Origin: Flavicella marina | Lineage (GTDB): Bacteria; Bacteroidota; Bacteroidia; Flavobacteriales; Flavobacteriaceae | Assembly: GCF_009193215.1 (NCBI RefSeq) | Contig: NZ_VYVA01000004.1 | Coordinates: 1-64,000, forward strand | Direction of reading: 5' to 3' | Length of the DNA: 64,000 bases | Part shown: positions 18,620 to 26,813 of the stretch, one piece after another | How positions within the stretch are numbered: position 1 is the first letter of the stretch | Layout: every line of letters starts with the position of its first letter | Translations under genes and position numbers: made by a program | The notes under the pieces: model-generated | Seen by the model: only the letters and a program-made list of their open reading frames with translations | Told to the model about the DNA's origin: nothing | Databases searched by the model: none

Positions 18620-19804
18620 TTACTTTTTAAAAGGTTGTCTTAATTCAAATACATCTGGTTTGATTGATTTGACCAAAGGTTTTAATAATTTTGAAGGTAG
18701 GTTGTTACGATGTTTTGCAAACAAGGTCATACCAACTGGTTTTGCTCCTATCCCACTTTTACTTGTCTCAGCTGTTCGACCTAATCTTAATTCACTTTTT
18801 TGAGATACAATTGCCAATTCAACATAGTCATATAATATTCTCTGGTATAACTTGTATTCATTTACATAGCGATAATTGATTCCAATATAATTCGCATCGA
18901 CAATTTTTCCAAAAATAAAGGCACTAGCAAAACCAATTAGTTTGTCTTCAATAAAATATCCCGTAAAATTAAAACTATCTTTTAGTTCACGTTTTAATTC
19001 AACAAATGTTTTTGCTTCTAATACACCTAAATTATATGCTGCCTTTGATAAAATTTGTTTGTACAAACTATCAATATCTTCTAAATTCTGCATAATATCT
19101 TCTACAGAAAAAGCTTTCGTTTTAATCTGTTTGGATTTTTTTAGCACTGATTTTGCACGAGTACGATATTTAGTATTCATTGCGCCCAAGTAATCATCAA
19201 ACACCTTCCAACTCTTATCAATTTGTAAAATCATATTTACATCAATATCAAAGTTCAAAAAAGAATTGTTTTTTCTAAGAGTTTCTGATGAAACTGAATT
19301 CGGCCAAAACTCCTTTAACAAACAAAAAGAAATTTTAGAATCTTCAAGTTTGGTATTTTGAATTTCGGCAATAGATTCAGAAAGAATCGAAAAAAAATCT
19401 TTGTTGGAAATAGAGTTATTATGTATAAATCCAACTTCTCCGCACGCGAACAAACTACCACATATTAATAATTTGACATCTGTTTCTTCTAAAAAAAATG
19501 TTTTAATTTTATTAGAAATACTGCATGGAATTCTATCTTGTAATAATTGTGAAGGCCTAAATGTAACTATTTGAAAGACTGCACATCCAACAGGCTCATT
19601 TTCTTTATTTTTAAAAATTAGATAACGAAAGTGAATGGTGTCATTCATTCCTTTCTCGAATGCAGTTAAGTACTCGGTAGATAGATAAATATTTTCTTTT
19701 ACATTTAAACCATTCCACACATCAATGTCAATGCTCTTCATTGAATTATAGACTTCAAAAGTATAATTCGAATTGTATTTGCATTGAAAAAGTGTAGAAA
19801 GCAT
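18620..19804 (-). CDS. GNAT-fold protein, BioF2-like/FemAB-like
   Basis: 394 residues. There is no signal peptide. The central part has YRTRAKSVLKKSKQIKTK (about 212-229) and the GYFIEDKLIGFASAFIFG strand pattern, features of the BioF2-like acetyltransferase domain (related to FemAB and COG3146 proteins). Such proteins are often called peptidoglycan or lipid-linked aminoacyl/acyl transferases, but the substrate here cannot be read from sequence. The C-terminus has RLGRTAETSKSGIGAKPVG, likely part of the cofactor-binding region. It is upstream of the membrane hydrolase with a 1-nt gap. Confidence 0.65.
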   Translation of the reverse strand: MLSTLFQCKYNSNYTFEVYNSMKSIDIDVWNGLNVKENIYLSTEYLTAFEKGMNDTIHFRYLIFKNKENEPVGCAVFQIVTFRPSQLLQDRIPCSISNKIKTFFLEETDVKLLICGSLFACGEVGFIHNNSISNKDFFSILSESIAEIQNTKLEDSKISFCLLKEFWPNSVSSETLRKNNSFLNFDIDVNMILQIDKSWKVFDDYLGAMNTKYRTRAKSVLKKSKQIKTKAFSVEDIMQNLEDIDSLYKQILSKAAYNLGVLEAKTFVELKRELKDSFNFTGYFIEDKLIGFASAFIFGKIVDANYIGINYRYVNEYKLYQRILYDYVELAIVSQKSELRLGRTAETSKSGIGAKPVGMTLFAKHRNNLPSKLLKPLVKSIKPDVFELRQPFKK

Positions 19805-19897
19805 AAATATTTTAGTTATTAGGTATGTGAAAATAACTAAATTTTAGACGACAATATCTGCAAAACTTTACAGTACAAGTTTTTTATGAAAACATTA

Positions 19898-20614
19898 TTA
19901 TTTAGCTACACGCAATGCCACAGCAAATTCATTCGGTAAGGTTGAGTTTTCAACGGCTTGCGCTGCTTTTTCAACATCATATGATACACGAACAAATCTT
20001 ACAGAAATACCTGTTTCTGAAATAAAATTACTTTTGGCATCTATTTCAAGCATTGCATAACACCCTCGTGAATCACCATCTTTCGGTTTTCCTAACGAAC
20101 CAATATTTATTACGTGCTTAAACTTATTATTCGTAAAAATCGCTCTATGAAATGGCTTGTGGGTATGTGCACAACACATAATCGAAGCATTTGCTTCGTT
20201 TAATAACTCCAAAAGATATACATCTTCGGTTTCTTCAAGAATGTATTCGTTGTTTTTTCTATTGCTCCCATGTACTAATAAAACATCTTCTTTTTTGCCT
20301 TGAATTTTATGTTCTAGTCTAATATGCTCTGGTAACGATAATAAAAATTCCTTTACATCATCATCCAAAACACTATTTGTATAAGCTCCAGAAGCTTTTT
20401 CCGTAGGGATACCAACTACAGCATCGTGATTCCCAGACAACGTTGAGAATTTACTATTTCTAATTTTATTAACGACTTCGTTTGGCCATACATTATACCC
20501 CACAAGATCTCCCAAACAATAAACAGCATCAGGCTTCTCAACCTCTAAACTTTTATAAAAGGCTTCCAAGGCAGGTAAATTAGCATGTATATCGGAAAAC
20601 AAAGCAATTTTCAT
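19898..20614 (-). CDS. Metallophosphoesterase, YfcE-like
   Basis: 238 residues. All core motifs of calcineurin-like phosphoesterases are present: SDIHANLPAL (7-16), GDLVGYN (about 36-42), SGNHDAV (about 60-66), CCAHTHKPF (about 147-155) and the late GSLGKP. These supply the two-metal site. The compact form fits the YfcE/MJ0936 group, soluble phosphodiesterases or phosphatases with undefined physiological substrates. It is a single-gene unit read away from the lipoprotein pair, across a 312-nt gap. Confidence 0.85.
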   Translation of the reverse strand: MKIALFSDIHANLPALEAFYKSLEVEKPDAVYCLGDLVGYNVWPNEVVNKIRNSKFSTLSGNHDAVVGIPTEKASGAYTNSVLDDDVKEFLLSLPEHIRLEHKIQGKKEDVLLVHGSNRKNNEYILEETEDVYLLELLNEANASIMCCAHTHKPFHRAIFTNNKFKHVINIGSLGKPKDGDSRGCYAMLEIDAKSNFISETGISVRFVRVSYDVEKAAQAVENSTLPNEFAVALRVAK

Positions 20615-20926
20615 AGTAATAGTGATTTTTATTCCGCTGCAAATATAAAAGTCTTTTTTTGTGAATCAGTAATTATTTATGCTCAATTTCTCTACAGTTA
20701 AACTCAAATAACAGCATTTATGACATTCACAAAATGTCAAGACATACATTTTATGAAATTTGCATTAACATAAGTTTAGGACTCTAATATGCATACCTAA
20801 TTGATATACAATTCAATTTTTGAGAGAACTAAATTTTCAAAGAAGTGTAGCTGCCTTTTTTGAAAAGCGGATTCTGAAAAGCTTTATAAAAGAGTAAGAA
20901 AGCAATTTATGAACTATTAAAAGATT
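20615..20926. other. Divergent intergenic region
   Basis: This 312-nt AT-rich gap separates the phosphoesterase gene from the lipoprotein pair. I see no ORF. It holds one short inverted repeat, GACATT-CACAA-AATGTC (20722-20738), which could be an operator, and no full TTTG-N19-TAnnTTTG promoter. The last 110 nt before 20927 are probably the 5' leader of the lipoprotein gene. Confidence 0.4.
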
Positions 20927-22129
20927 ATGAAAACAATTAACAAACTCGTATTAACTTTATTTTCTGTCAGTTTACTCTTCACTTCATGTGCAGAGCAAAA
21001 TGTATCAGACGAACTTCAAGAAGTACAAATGGGGACTGTAGATTTCAGTATTCAAGAAAGTACTTTAAACACTCAGGCTTCAAAAAAAGGATCTAAATTA
21101 GCTGCAAAAACAAACGAATTAGCTGATGTTACCAAAGCAATTATAACAATTCTTACTGAAGATGGTTCTCCAACAGATTTTGATAACACTGAACTAACTG
21201 TCAACCGATTGAATGGAGAATTATTGGTTCAAAAAATTGCGTTACCTATTGGAAATTATCAACTAACACAGTTTAGTTTTATGGATGTAAACAATGACAT
21301 CATTTTTACTACTCCTCTTGCAGGATCTGAATTGGCCGATTTGGTTACAAATCCATTGGCAATTGGTTTTACGATAGGTAATAACGCTGCAACTCCAGTA
21401 GAAGTAGAAGTCGTATCTACTGAGACATATACACCTCAAGATTTCGGTTTGGTAAGTTTCCCTATTACTGAAATAGAAAAATTAGATTTCCTACTTGCAG
21501 TTTCTGAATTGGGAAGTAATGAAATTTTAGCAGGTGAATATACAGTAACTGCTACTGGATTTACAACGACAAAAGCCTTTGCTGCTATAGAAGAAAATGT
21601 TATCACTGTCAGAGATATTGAAAATGCTGTATACACATTAACTATTACTAAAGATGGATATGAGAATGTTTCTATTGACTTGACTAGAGATGAGATTGTA
21701 AATACTTATCATACTGCACCTTTGGTGGTTGAGTTGTTAAAAATTGTTTCAATCGATGGGTTTACAGAAGCGTTTAGCGGAATAAACTGGACTACATCGG
21801 GTGTAATTGCACGTTCTTTTTCAGACAGTACTTTTTCTTTCGACTGTGGTGGCGGAGGTGGTGGTGTCGTAGCACAAATTACCATTCCAAGCGATGGAAC
21901 CATCAGTTTTGATTGGAATATCGTAATCAGATCAGCTGGTCAATATGGAGACTCTATAAACTATATTATCAATGGAGTTTCAACAAACTTATCAGCTAGC
22001 GGAAGTGCTTCTGGTTCTGTAATCGATATTCCGGTATCTGCAGGAGATGTTTTTGAATTCACTACTTGGGGATCTACACAATCATCAAGCTACTACGGAA
22101 GCATTACAAACTTTATTTTTACTTACTAA
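20927..22129 (+). CDS. Lipoprotein, first copy of a tandem pair
   Basis: 400 residues. The signal peptide ends TSC (Cys21) and is followed by AEQNVSDELQ. Residues about 22-160 form a beta-rich domain (VTKAIITILTEDG, LPIGNYQLTQFSF), resembling carbohydrate- or surface-attached Ig-like modules. A second module at 200-270 has a PEGA/carboxypeptidase-regulatory-like look (YTLTITKDGYENVSIDL). The C-terminal 120 residues include a run of six glycines after FDC and a jelly-roll-like end. It is nearly identical to the next gene up to about residue 220, then unrelated. I do not recognise a named family. It is probably exposed on the outer membrane. Confidence 0.7.
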   Translation: MKTINKLVLTLFSVSLLFTSCAEQNVSDELQEVQMGTVDFSIQESTLNTQASKKGSKLAAKTNELADVTKAIITILTEDGSPTDFDNTELTVNRLNGELLVQKIALPIGNYQLTQFSFMDVNNDIIFTTPLAGSELADLVTNPLAIGFTIGNNAATPVEVEVVSTETYTPQDFGLVSFPITEIEKLDFLLAVSELGSNEILAGEYTVTATGFTTTKAFAAIEENVITVRDIENAVYTLTITKDGYENVSIDLTRDEIVNTYHTAPLVVELLKIVSIDGFTEAFSGINWTTSGVIARSFSDSTFSFDCGGGGGGVVAQITIPSDGTISFDWNIVIRSAGQYGDSINYIINGVSTNLSASGSASGSVIDIPVSAGDVFEFTTWGSTQSSSYYGSITNFIFTY

Positions 22130-22139
22130 ATTACTTTTT

Positions 22140-22170
22140 ATAAACCACTGGATCTCATTCAGTGGTTTAT
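22140..22170 (+). terminator. Terminator between the two paralogous lipoprotein genes
   Basis: The arms ATAAACCACTG (22140-22150) and CAGTGGTTTAT (22160-22170) enclose a 9-nt loop and are followed by TTATTTTT. It implies that the second paralog is transcribed at least partly on its own, or at lower level by read-through. Confidence 0.7.
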
Positions 22171-22194
22171 TTATTTTTAAATAACCATATCAAA

Positions 22195-23367
22195 ATGAAA
22201 ATATTACTTAATAAAATAGCACTTACCATACTGACACTAACATTAGTTATGACCTCATGTGCTGAACAAAACGTGTCAGACGAACTTCAAGACGTACAAA
22301 TGGGGACTGTGGATTTCAGTATTCAAGAAAGTACTATAAACTCTCAGGCTTCAAAAAAAGGATCTAAATTAGCTGCAAAAACAAACGAATTAGCTGATGT
22401 TACTAAAGCAATTATAACAATTCTTACTGAAGATGGTTCTCCAACAGATTTTGATAACACAGAATTAACTGTCAACCGATTGAATGGAGAATTATTGGTT
22501 CAAAAAATTGCGTTACCTATTGGAAATTATCAACTAACACAGTTTAGTTTTATGGATGTAAACAATGACATCATTTTTACTACTCCCCTTGCAGGATCTG
22601 AATTGGCTGATTTGGTGACAAATCCATTGGCGATCGATTTTATAGTAGATAATAACGCCGCTACTCCAGTAGATGTAGAAGTAGTATCTACTGAAACATA
22701 TACACCACAAGACTTTGGATTGGTAAGCTTCCCTATCACTGAAGTAGAAAAATTAGATTTCTTACTTGCCGTTTCCGAATTGGGAGGTAATGAAATTTTA
22801 GCAGGTGAATATTTTATATTCACAGATGGATTTACAACAGCTAAGAATTTCACAACTATTGAAGAAAATGTTGTTACTGTAAGAGATATTCCAGACGCAG
22901 TGTACGAGTTACATATTTCGGTTGAAAATTATGACGAGTACCAAATAGATTTAACTAGAGATGATATTGCAAACAATTATCATGAAACGCCATTAATCGT
23001 GGAATTGATAAAAGCAGAATCTTGTTATCTATTTACCGATACGGCACTTGGAGCTTCTCCTTTATATATGGGAACAGCTGGACAAATTATAACTTTAGAT
23101 GAAACTTTGATGGTAAATTCTGGTTTTGCATCCATAAGAGCAAATACTTCAGCAATATCAAATGCATATATTTACTTAGTTGACGAAAATGGCGTACAAG
23201 TTGGTTTTATCAATGGGGTTCCTAATAATTATGGAACGGCAGCTGACATCGCAATCACATTGCATGAAGGTTTCGAATTCCCAATTGAAGTAGCATCATA
23301 CCAAGTATATTCATGGTGGAATTCTGCATCAATGCTTGAATTGTCACTATGTGGCTATAAAAAATAA
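22195..23367 (+). CDS. Lipoprotein, second copy of the tandem pair
   Basis: 390 residues from the ATG at 22195; a longer frame from a non-ATG codon at 22162 would break the signal peptide, so I chose MKILLNKIAL. The signal ends MTSC. Residues to about 215 are almost the same as in the upstream copy, also at DNA level (for example the stretch starting at 22290). The C-terminal 130 residues are different and contain two or three Cys and an aromatic ending (YSWWNSASMLELSLCGYKK), suggesting another ligand-binding module. The pattern points to duplication followed by exchange of the C-terminal domain. A terminator follows at 23387. Confidence 0.7.
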   Translation: MKILLNKIALTILTLTLVMTSCAEQNVSDELQDVQMGTVDFSIQESTINSQASKKGSKLAAKTNELADVTKAIITILTEDGSPTDFDNTELTVNRLNGELLVQKIALPIGNYQLTQFSFMDVNNDIIFTTPLAGSELADLVTNPLAIDFIVDNNAATPVDVEVVSTETYTPQDFGLVSFPITEVEKLDFLLAVSELGGNEILAGEYFIFTDGFTTAKNFTTIEENVVTVRDIPDAVYELHISVENYDEYQIDLTRDDIANNYHETPLIVELIKAESCYLFTDTALGASPLYMGTAGQIITLDETLMVNSGFASIRANTSAISNAYIYLVDENGVQVGFINGVPNNYGTAADIAITLHEGFEFPIEVASYQVYSWWNSASMLELSLCGYKK

Positions 23368-23386
23368 TATTTTTATTCCTTTTCTT

Positions 23387-23414
23387 AAAAGCATACATTT
23401 ATTTGTATGCTTTT
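23387..23414 (+). terminator. Terminator of the second lipoprotein gene
   Basis: Perfect 11-base arms AAAAGCATACA and TGTATGCTTTT with a 6-nt loop, followed by further Ts. Confidence 0.9.
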
Positions 23415-23485
23415 TTTTATGATTGAAATAATCTACAAATAATTATAATATAATGTAGTTCTAAAATATTTCCTTTGATTTTTTG

Positions 23486-23493
23486 TAAATTTG
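23486..23493 (+). promoter_or_regulatory. Candidate -7 element for the small ORF and nudK
   Basis: TAAATTTG matches TAnnTTTG and lies 26 nt before the start codon at 23520. A TTTG occurs upstream at 23474-23477, but too close for the usual 19-nt spacing. Confidence 0.4.
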
Positions 23494-23519
23494 AAAGTAA
23501 AAATAAAAGTTTTATAACA

Positions 23520-23681
23520 ATGAAATTTTTAACTCCAGACATAGAAAAACTTGCAAAAAACATGTCACAAAAATCTCTTGCGAAACCTGGGGTGTCTTGT
23601 GGTATTTTTCAAGATTTACATGATACTGAAATAAATTACACACAAAAAATGATTGACTTCAATAAAAAGAAAAATGGATAA
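23520..23681 (+). CDS. Small hypothetical protein (53 aa)
   Basis: 53 residues, MKFLTPDIEKLAKNMSQKSL and onward, ending FNKKKNG. It is hydrophilic and basic, with one Cys and no signal peptide or membrane helix. It is preceded by a TAnnTTTG element and its stop overlaps the start of the Nudix gene by 8 nt (start at 23674), the arrangement expected for translational coupling. Both points make it a probable real gene. I do not recognise a family. Confidence 0.6.
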   Translation: MKFLTPDIEKLAKNMSQKSLAKPGVSCGIFQDLHDTEINYTQKMIDFNKKKNG

Positions 23682-24258
23682 TAAACGAGTAAAGATTAAG
23701 AATGTTGAAGTTTTATCTGACAATTGGTATACTTTAAACAAAGTAACTTTTGATTATCTAAGGAACGATGGTATATGGCAAACTCAAATTAGAGAATCTT
23801 ACGACCGCGGAAATGGTGCTACTGTTTTTATGTATAACAAAGAAACCCAAAATATTGTTTTAATAAAACAGTTTCGATTTCCGAGTTTTGCCAATGGTAA
23901 CGAGGATGGATTACTGATTGAAACCTGTGCGGGTCTTTTAGATGAAGATGACCCTGAAACCTGTATAAAAAAGGAAATCTTTGAAGAAACCGGGTACAAA
24001 ATACAAACTGTAAAAAAAGTATTTGAAGCCTATATGACACCTGGAGCCGTTACCGAACAAATGCATTATTTTATTGCTGAATATTCTGATGACATGAAGG
24101 CAAACAATGGAGGTGGCTTAGATTCAGAACAAGAAGATATCGAAGTGTTAGAAATGGCATTTAGTGTAGCGATTGAACTAATGAATAACGGAACCATCAA
24201 AGACGCCAAAACTATTCTATTATTGCAATACGCGATCATACATAAACTATTAGAATAA
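23674..24258 (+). CDS. nudK: Nudix hydrolase, GDP-mannose pyrophosphatase NudK-like
   Basis: 194 residues from the ATG at 23674; a longer frame from a TTG at 23653 is less likely. The sequence follows E. coli NudK closely: YDRGNGATVFMYN, then VLIKQFR, the modified Nudix box AGLLDEDDPETC then EIFEETGY, and the ending IAEYSDD with an EDIEVLE motif. In NudK the Nudix box has the same one-residue spacing change and Lys instead of Arg. It hydrolyses GDP-mannose to GMP and mannose 1-phosphate in the cytoplasm and could modulate sugar-nucleotide pools. It overlaps the 53-residue ORF. Confidence 0.88.
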   Translation: MDNKRVKIKNVEVLSDNWYTLNKVTFDYLRNDGIWQTQIRESYDRGNGATVFMYNKETQNIVLIKQFRFPSFANGNEDGLLIETCAGLLDEDDPETCIKKEIFEETGYKIQTVKKVFEAYMTPGAVTEQMHYFIAEYSDDMKANNGGGLDSEQEDIEVLEMAFSVAIELMNNGTIKDAKTILLLQYAIIHKLLE

Positions 24259-24270
24259 AAATCGTAATAA

Positions 24271-24295
24271 AATCCGTTCAATAATTGAACGGATT
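24271..24295. terminator. Bidirectional terminator between nudK and the thioredoxin-fold gene
   Basis: AATCCGTTCAA and TTGAACGGATT are perfect 11-base arms with a 3-nt loop. A T-run follows on the plus strand, and a T-rich stretch follows on the minus strand. It lies between the convergent genes ending at 24258 and 24300. Confidence 0.85.
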
Positions 24296-24299
24296 TTTT

Positions 24300-24929
24300 T
24301 TAGCTTGCTTTTTTCACTGTATTCACTTCACTTGTATTTTTTATCAGTGCAAGTATATCGTCTAATGTATCTTTTCCTTTGTCTCTATTATACCACTTTT
24401 GCAACTCTTCTTTAAAGGCGGCATCTAGTGCTCCATGAAGCTTTTTATAATCGTTAACTATTTTCGTTGCCGTTTTGGGTCTCGGTCCCCAATCTCCTAC
24501 TACTTTTTCTGTATCATTGTCAATTACCACCAATTTCGGAATTGCTTTATTACCATTCGTTAAAAACTCATTCATTAAAGCCTCATTTTCATCACGTAGT
24601 ACAACTTTCAAGTCAATCTTTTTTGATAGATCTGCAACCTTATGAATCATTGGCATCGTTTGCGCTGCATCACCACACCAACTTTCTGTAATCAATAACC
24701 ACGTTTGAGATTTGCTATGCTTTTCTATTTCAGCCTTAGAATTGTCGTCTATCTTTAATGTTTTTAACAAACGTGTCATTCTTCTATCATTCAATTTCGA
24801 ATAATTCGATAATGCTTCCGATTGTGTTTCTCCTGATGATTTACCAGAAGCGACCAACTTACTCACTAATTCTTTGTATTCAAAAAATGATATTGCTTTA
24901 TCTAAACTATCTTTAATTATCGTATCCAT
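24300..24929 (-). CDS. Thioredoxin-fold protein with a single active-site cysteine
   Basis: 209 residues, no signal peptide. A helical N-terminal part (1-70) precedes a thioredoxin fold (about 75-175). The usual WCGPC is WCGDA, so the resolving Cys is missing while the nucleophilic Cys remains. The conserved cis-proline strand appears as KAIPKLVVID (about 129-138). This matches a Bacteroidetes family annotated simply as thioredoxin family protein. A monothiol site would suit isomerase, peroxidatic or mixed-disulfide chemistry rather than ordinary disulfide reduction; that is inference. It lies 63 nt downstream of the hydroxyacid dehydrogenase gene on the same strand. Confidence 0.8.
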   Translation of the reverse strand: MDTIIKDSLDKAISFFEYKELVSKLVASGKSSGETQSEALSNYSKLNDRRMTRLLKTLKIDDNSKAEIEKHSKSQTWLLITESWCGDAAQTMPMIHKVADLSKKIDLKVVLRDENEALMNEFLTNGNKAIPKLVVIDNDTEKVVGDWGPRPKTATKIVNDYKKLHGALDAAFKEELQKWYNRDKGKDTLDDILALIKNTSEVNTVKKAS

Positions 24930-24992
24930 ATTAAACTATTTCTAGTCTTGGACGAATAAAAATCAAATCCTAACAAACGTGTTCTTTAGATT

Positions 24993-25955
24993 TTAATTGA
25001 CCTTATTAATTGGGCTTCCATTTAAGTACGCCTTAAGGTTTTCCGAAGCAGTATTCATCAATCTCGTTCTGGCTTCTTTTGTTGCCCAAGCAATATGTGG
25101 GGTAATTATACAATTTTTTGCAGTTAAAAGAGGGTTGTTTTGTTTGATTGGTTCTGTAGAAACCACATCAACCGCAGCTGCCATTATTTTATTTAAATTT
25201 AAAGCATCTGCTACATCTTGTTCAATCAATAGCCCTCCTCTCGCTGTATTGATCAATATCACACCATCTTTCATCAATTCAATATTCTTTTTATTGATAA
25301 TTCCTTCAGTCTCCTTAAACAAGGGACAATGCAAACTAATGACATCAGAATTTTCAAACAACTCAGATAACGAAACGAATTTTAAGAACTCGTTTTCGAA
25401 TCCTTTTTTTATAGTTCTAGAATACACCAAAACTCTCATTCCAAAAGCTTGGGCAAGTTTTGCAGTTGCTTGTCCAATTTTACCAAAGCCAATGAGTCCA
25501 ATTGTTTTACCTTCCAATTCAATCAATGGTGTATTCCAATAGCAAAAGTCCTTTGATTTTTTCCAATCACCATCAAAAACAGATTTACTATGTGTACCAA
25601 TATGATGACATATTTCTAATAAAAGTCCCATTACAAATTGAGCAACTGCTTTTGTTCCATATGCCGGAATATTCGTTACTACAATATTCATTTTTTTTGC
25701 AGCTAAAACATCTACGACATTGTAGCCAGTTGCAAGAACTCCGATATATTTTAGGTCCGGTAATTTTTCTAACAATTTAGAAGACAAAGGAGTTTTATTC
25801 GTGAAAATAATCTCAGCATCACCAATAGCATTTAATATAGAAGTCTCATCAAAAGGTGTTCTATCAAAAACTACCAAATCACCGAATTTTTTCAAACCTT
25901 CCCAATCAATATCTCCAGGGTTCAAGGTAAATCCGTCTAAAACAACAATCTTCAT
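24993..25955 (-). CDS. D-2-hydroxyacid dehydrogenase
   Basis: 320 residues. The Rossmann motif GLIGFGKIGQATA lies at about 152-164. Catalytic residues fit the family: Arg in NTARGGLL (about 236), Glu in STEPIKQ (about 265) and His in TPHIAWAT (about 284). It oxidises or reduces a small D-2-hydroxy acid with NAD(P)H, with glycerate/hydroxypyruvate-type enzymes being the nearest by appearance. A second member of the same superfamily lies within the sialic-acid genes (47403-48341). The terminal part is normal and no truncation is seen. Confidence 0.88.
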   Translation of the reverse strand: MKIVVLDGFTLNPGDIDWEGLKKFGDLVVFDRTPFDETSILNAIGDAEIIFTNKTPLSSKLLEKLPDLKYIGVLATGYNVVDVLAAKKMNIVVTNIPAYGTKAVAQFVMGLLLEICHHIGTHSKSVFDGDWKKSKDFCYWNTPLIELEGKTIGLIGFGKIGQATAKLAQAFGMRVLVYSRTIKKGFENEFLKFVSLSELFENSDVISLHCPLFKETEGIINKKNIELMKDGVILINTARGGLLIEQDVADALNLNKIMAAAVDVVSTEPIKQNNPLLTAKNCIITPHIAWATKEARTRLMNTASENLKAYLNGSPINKVN

Positions 25956-26000
25956 ATAAGTTAACGGTTTAAATTAATGAACATGTTACATCCTGTAAAC

Positions 26001-26642
26001 TTAATTCTTCTTTTCTAACATCGGTACAAACTTGCATTCACCTAGTTCTTGTTTTTCAAAAGACTTCACTCCTGTTCTCTTGTAAATATGCATAATCTGC
26101 GTAGTATCTCCTACGGGTATCACCAACACACCACCAATATTCAACTGTGCTAGCAAAGCTTTAGGTACATAAGGTGCTCCTGCTGTTACAATAATCTTAT
26201 CAAACGGAGCGTACTCTGGTAATCCTTTATAACCATCACCAAATGACATGTATTTAGGACGATATCCTAATTTTGGTAAAAACAATTTTGTTTTTTTAAA
26301 CAATTCATTTTGGCGTTCAATCGTATAAACCTCTGCTTTTAATTCAAGCAACATGGCTGTTTGATATCCCGAACCTGTACCAATTTCTAACACCTTCTGT
26401 CCTGCTTGAATTTCCAATAACTGAGATTGAAAAGCAACTGTATATGGCTGAGAGATTGTTTGGTCAGCTAAAATTGGGAATGCTTTGTCTTGATAAGCAA
26501 AATCTTCAAAACTAGAATCCAAAAATAAATGACGTGGAATTTTAGCAATTGCTGCTAATACATTTTTATCAGTTATTCCTTTTTCGGCAACTACTTTAGC
26601 TAATTGATTTCTAAGACCTTGATGTTTGAGGGTATCCTTCAC
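26001..26642 (-). CDS. pcm: Protein-L-isoaspartate O-methyltransferase
   Basis: 213 residues, starting with GTG (26642-26640); no in-frame ATG lies upstream. The SAM-binding motif I is EIGTGSGYQTAML (about 83-95). The family-specific segment DKAFPILADQTISQPYTVAF is present at about 51-70. It methylates isoaspartyl residues of damaged proteins for repair, using S-adenosylmethionine in the cytoplasm. It is a single gene facing away from the Gfo/Idh/MocA gene over a 171-nt gap. Confidence 0.92.
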   Translation of the reverse strand: MKDTLKHQGLRNQLAKVVAEKGITDKNVLAAIAKIPRHLFLDSSFEDFAYQDKAFPILADQTISQPYTVAFQSQLLEIQAGQKVLEIGTGSGYQTAMLLELKAEVYTIERQNELFKKTKLFLPKLGYRPKYMSFGDGYKGLPEYAPFDKIIVTAGAPYVPKALLAQLNIGGVLVIPVGDTTQIMHIYKRTGVKSFEKQELGECKFVPMLEKKN

Positions 26643-26813
26643 GAATTCTTTATATTTAGGAGTTTAAAATTAGCAATTAATCCCCAAAGATTTTTATTTT
26701 TGTTTAAAACTTACCAACTTATTTATGTAGGTTTTTAGAATAACAAAACTACCATTGCTATTTGTTTGAAACACAACAAAAAGCAATACTTAACTAGAAA
26801 ATAATTCAAAAAT

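Noticed and set aside
20722-20738. Short inverted repeat GACATT-CACAA-AATGTC as an operator
   Set aside because: Only one copy with 6-base arms, and no regulator gene beside it. Recorded only as part of the intergenic description.
24997-25542. Long plus-strand open frame opposite the hydroxyacid dehydrogenase gene
   Set aside because: It is the antisense shadow of a clear enzyme with family motifs. The product has no domain, and its codon pattern follows the complementary gene.
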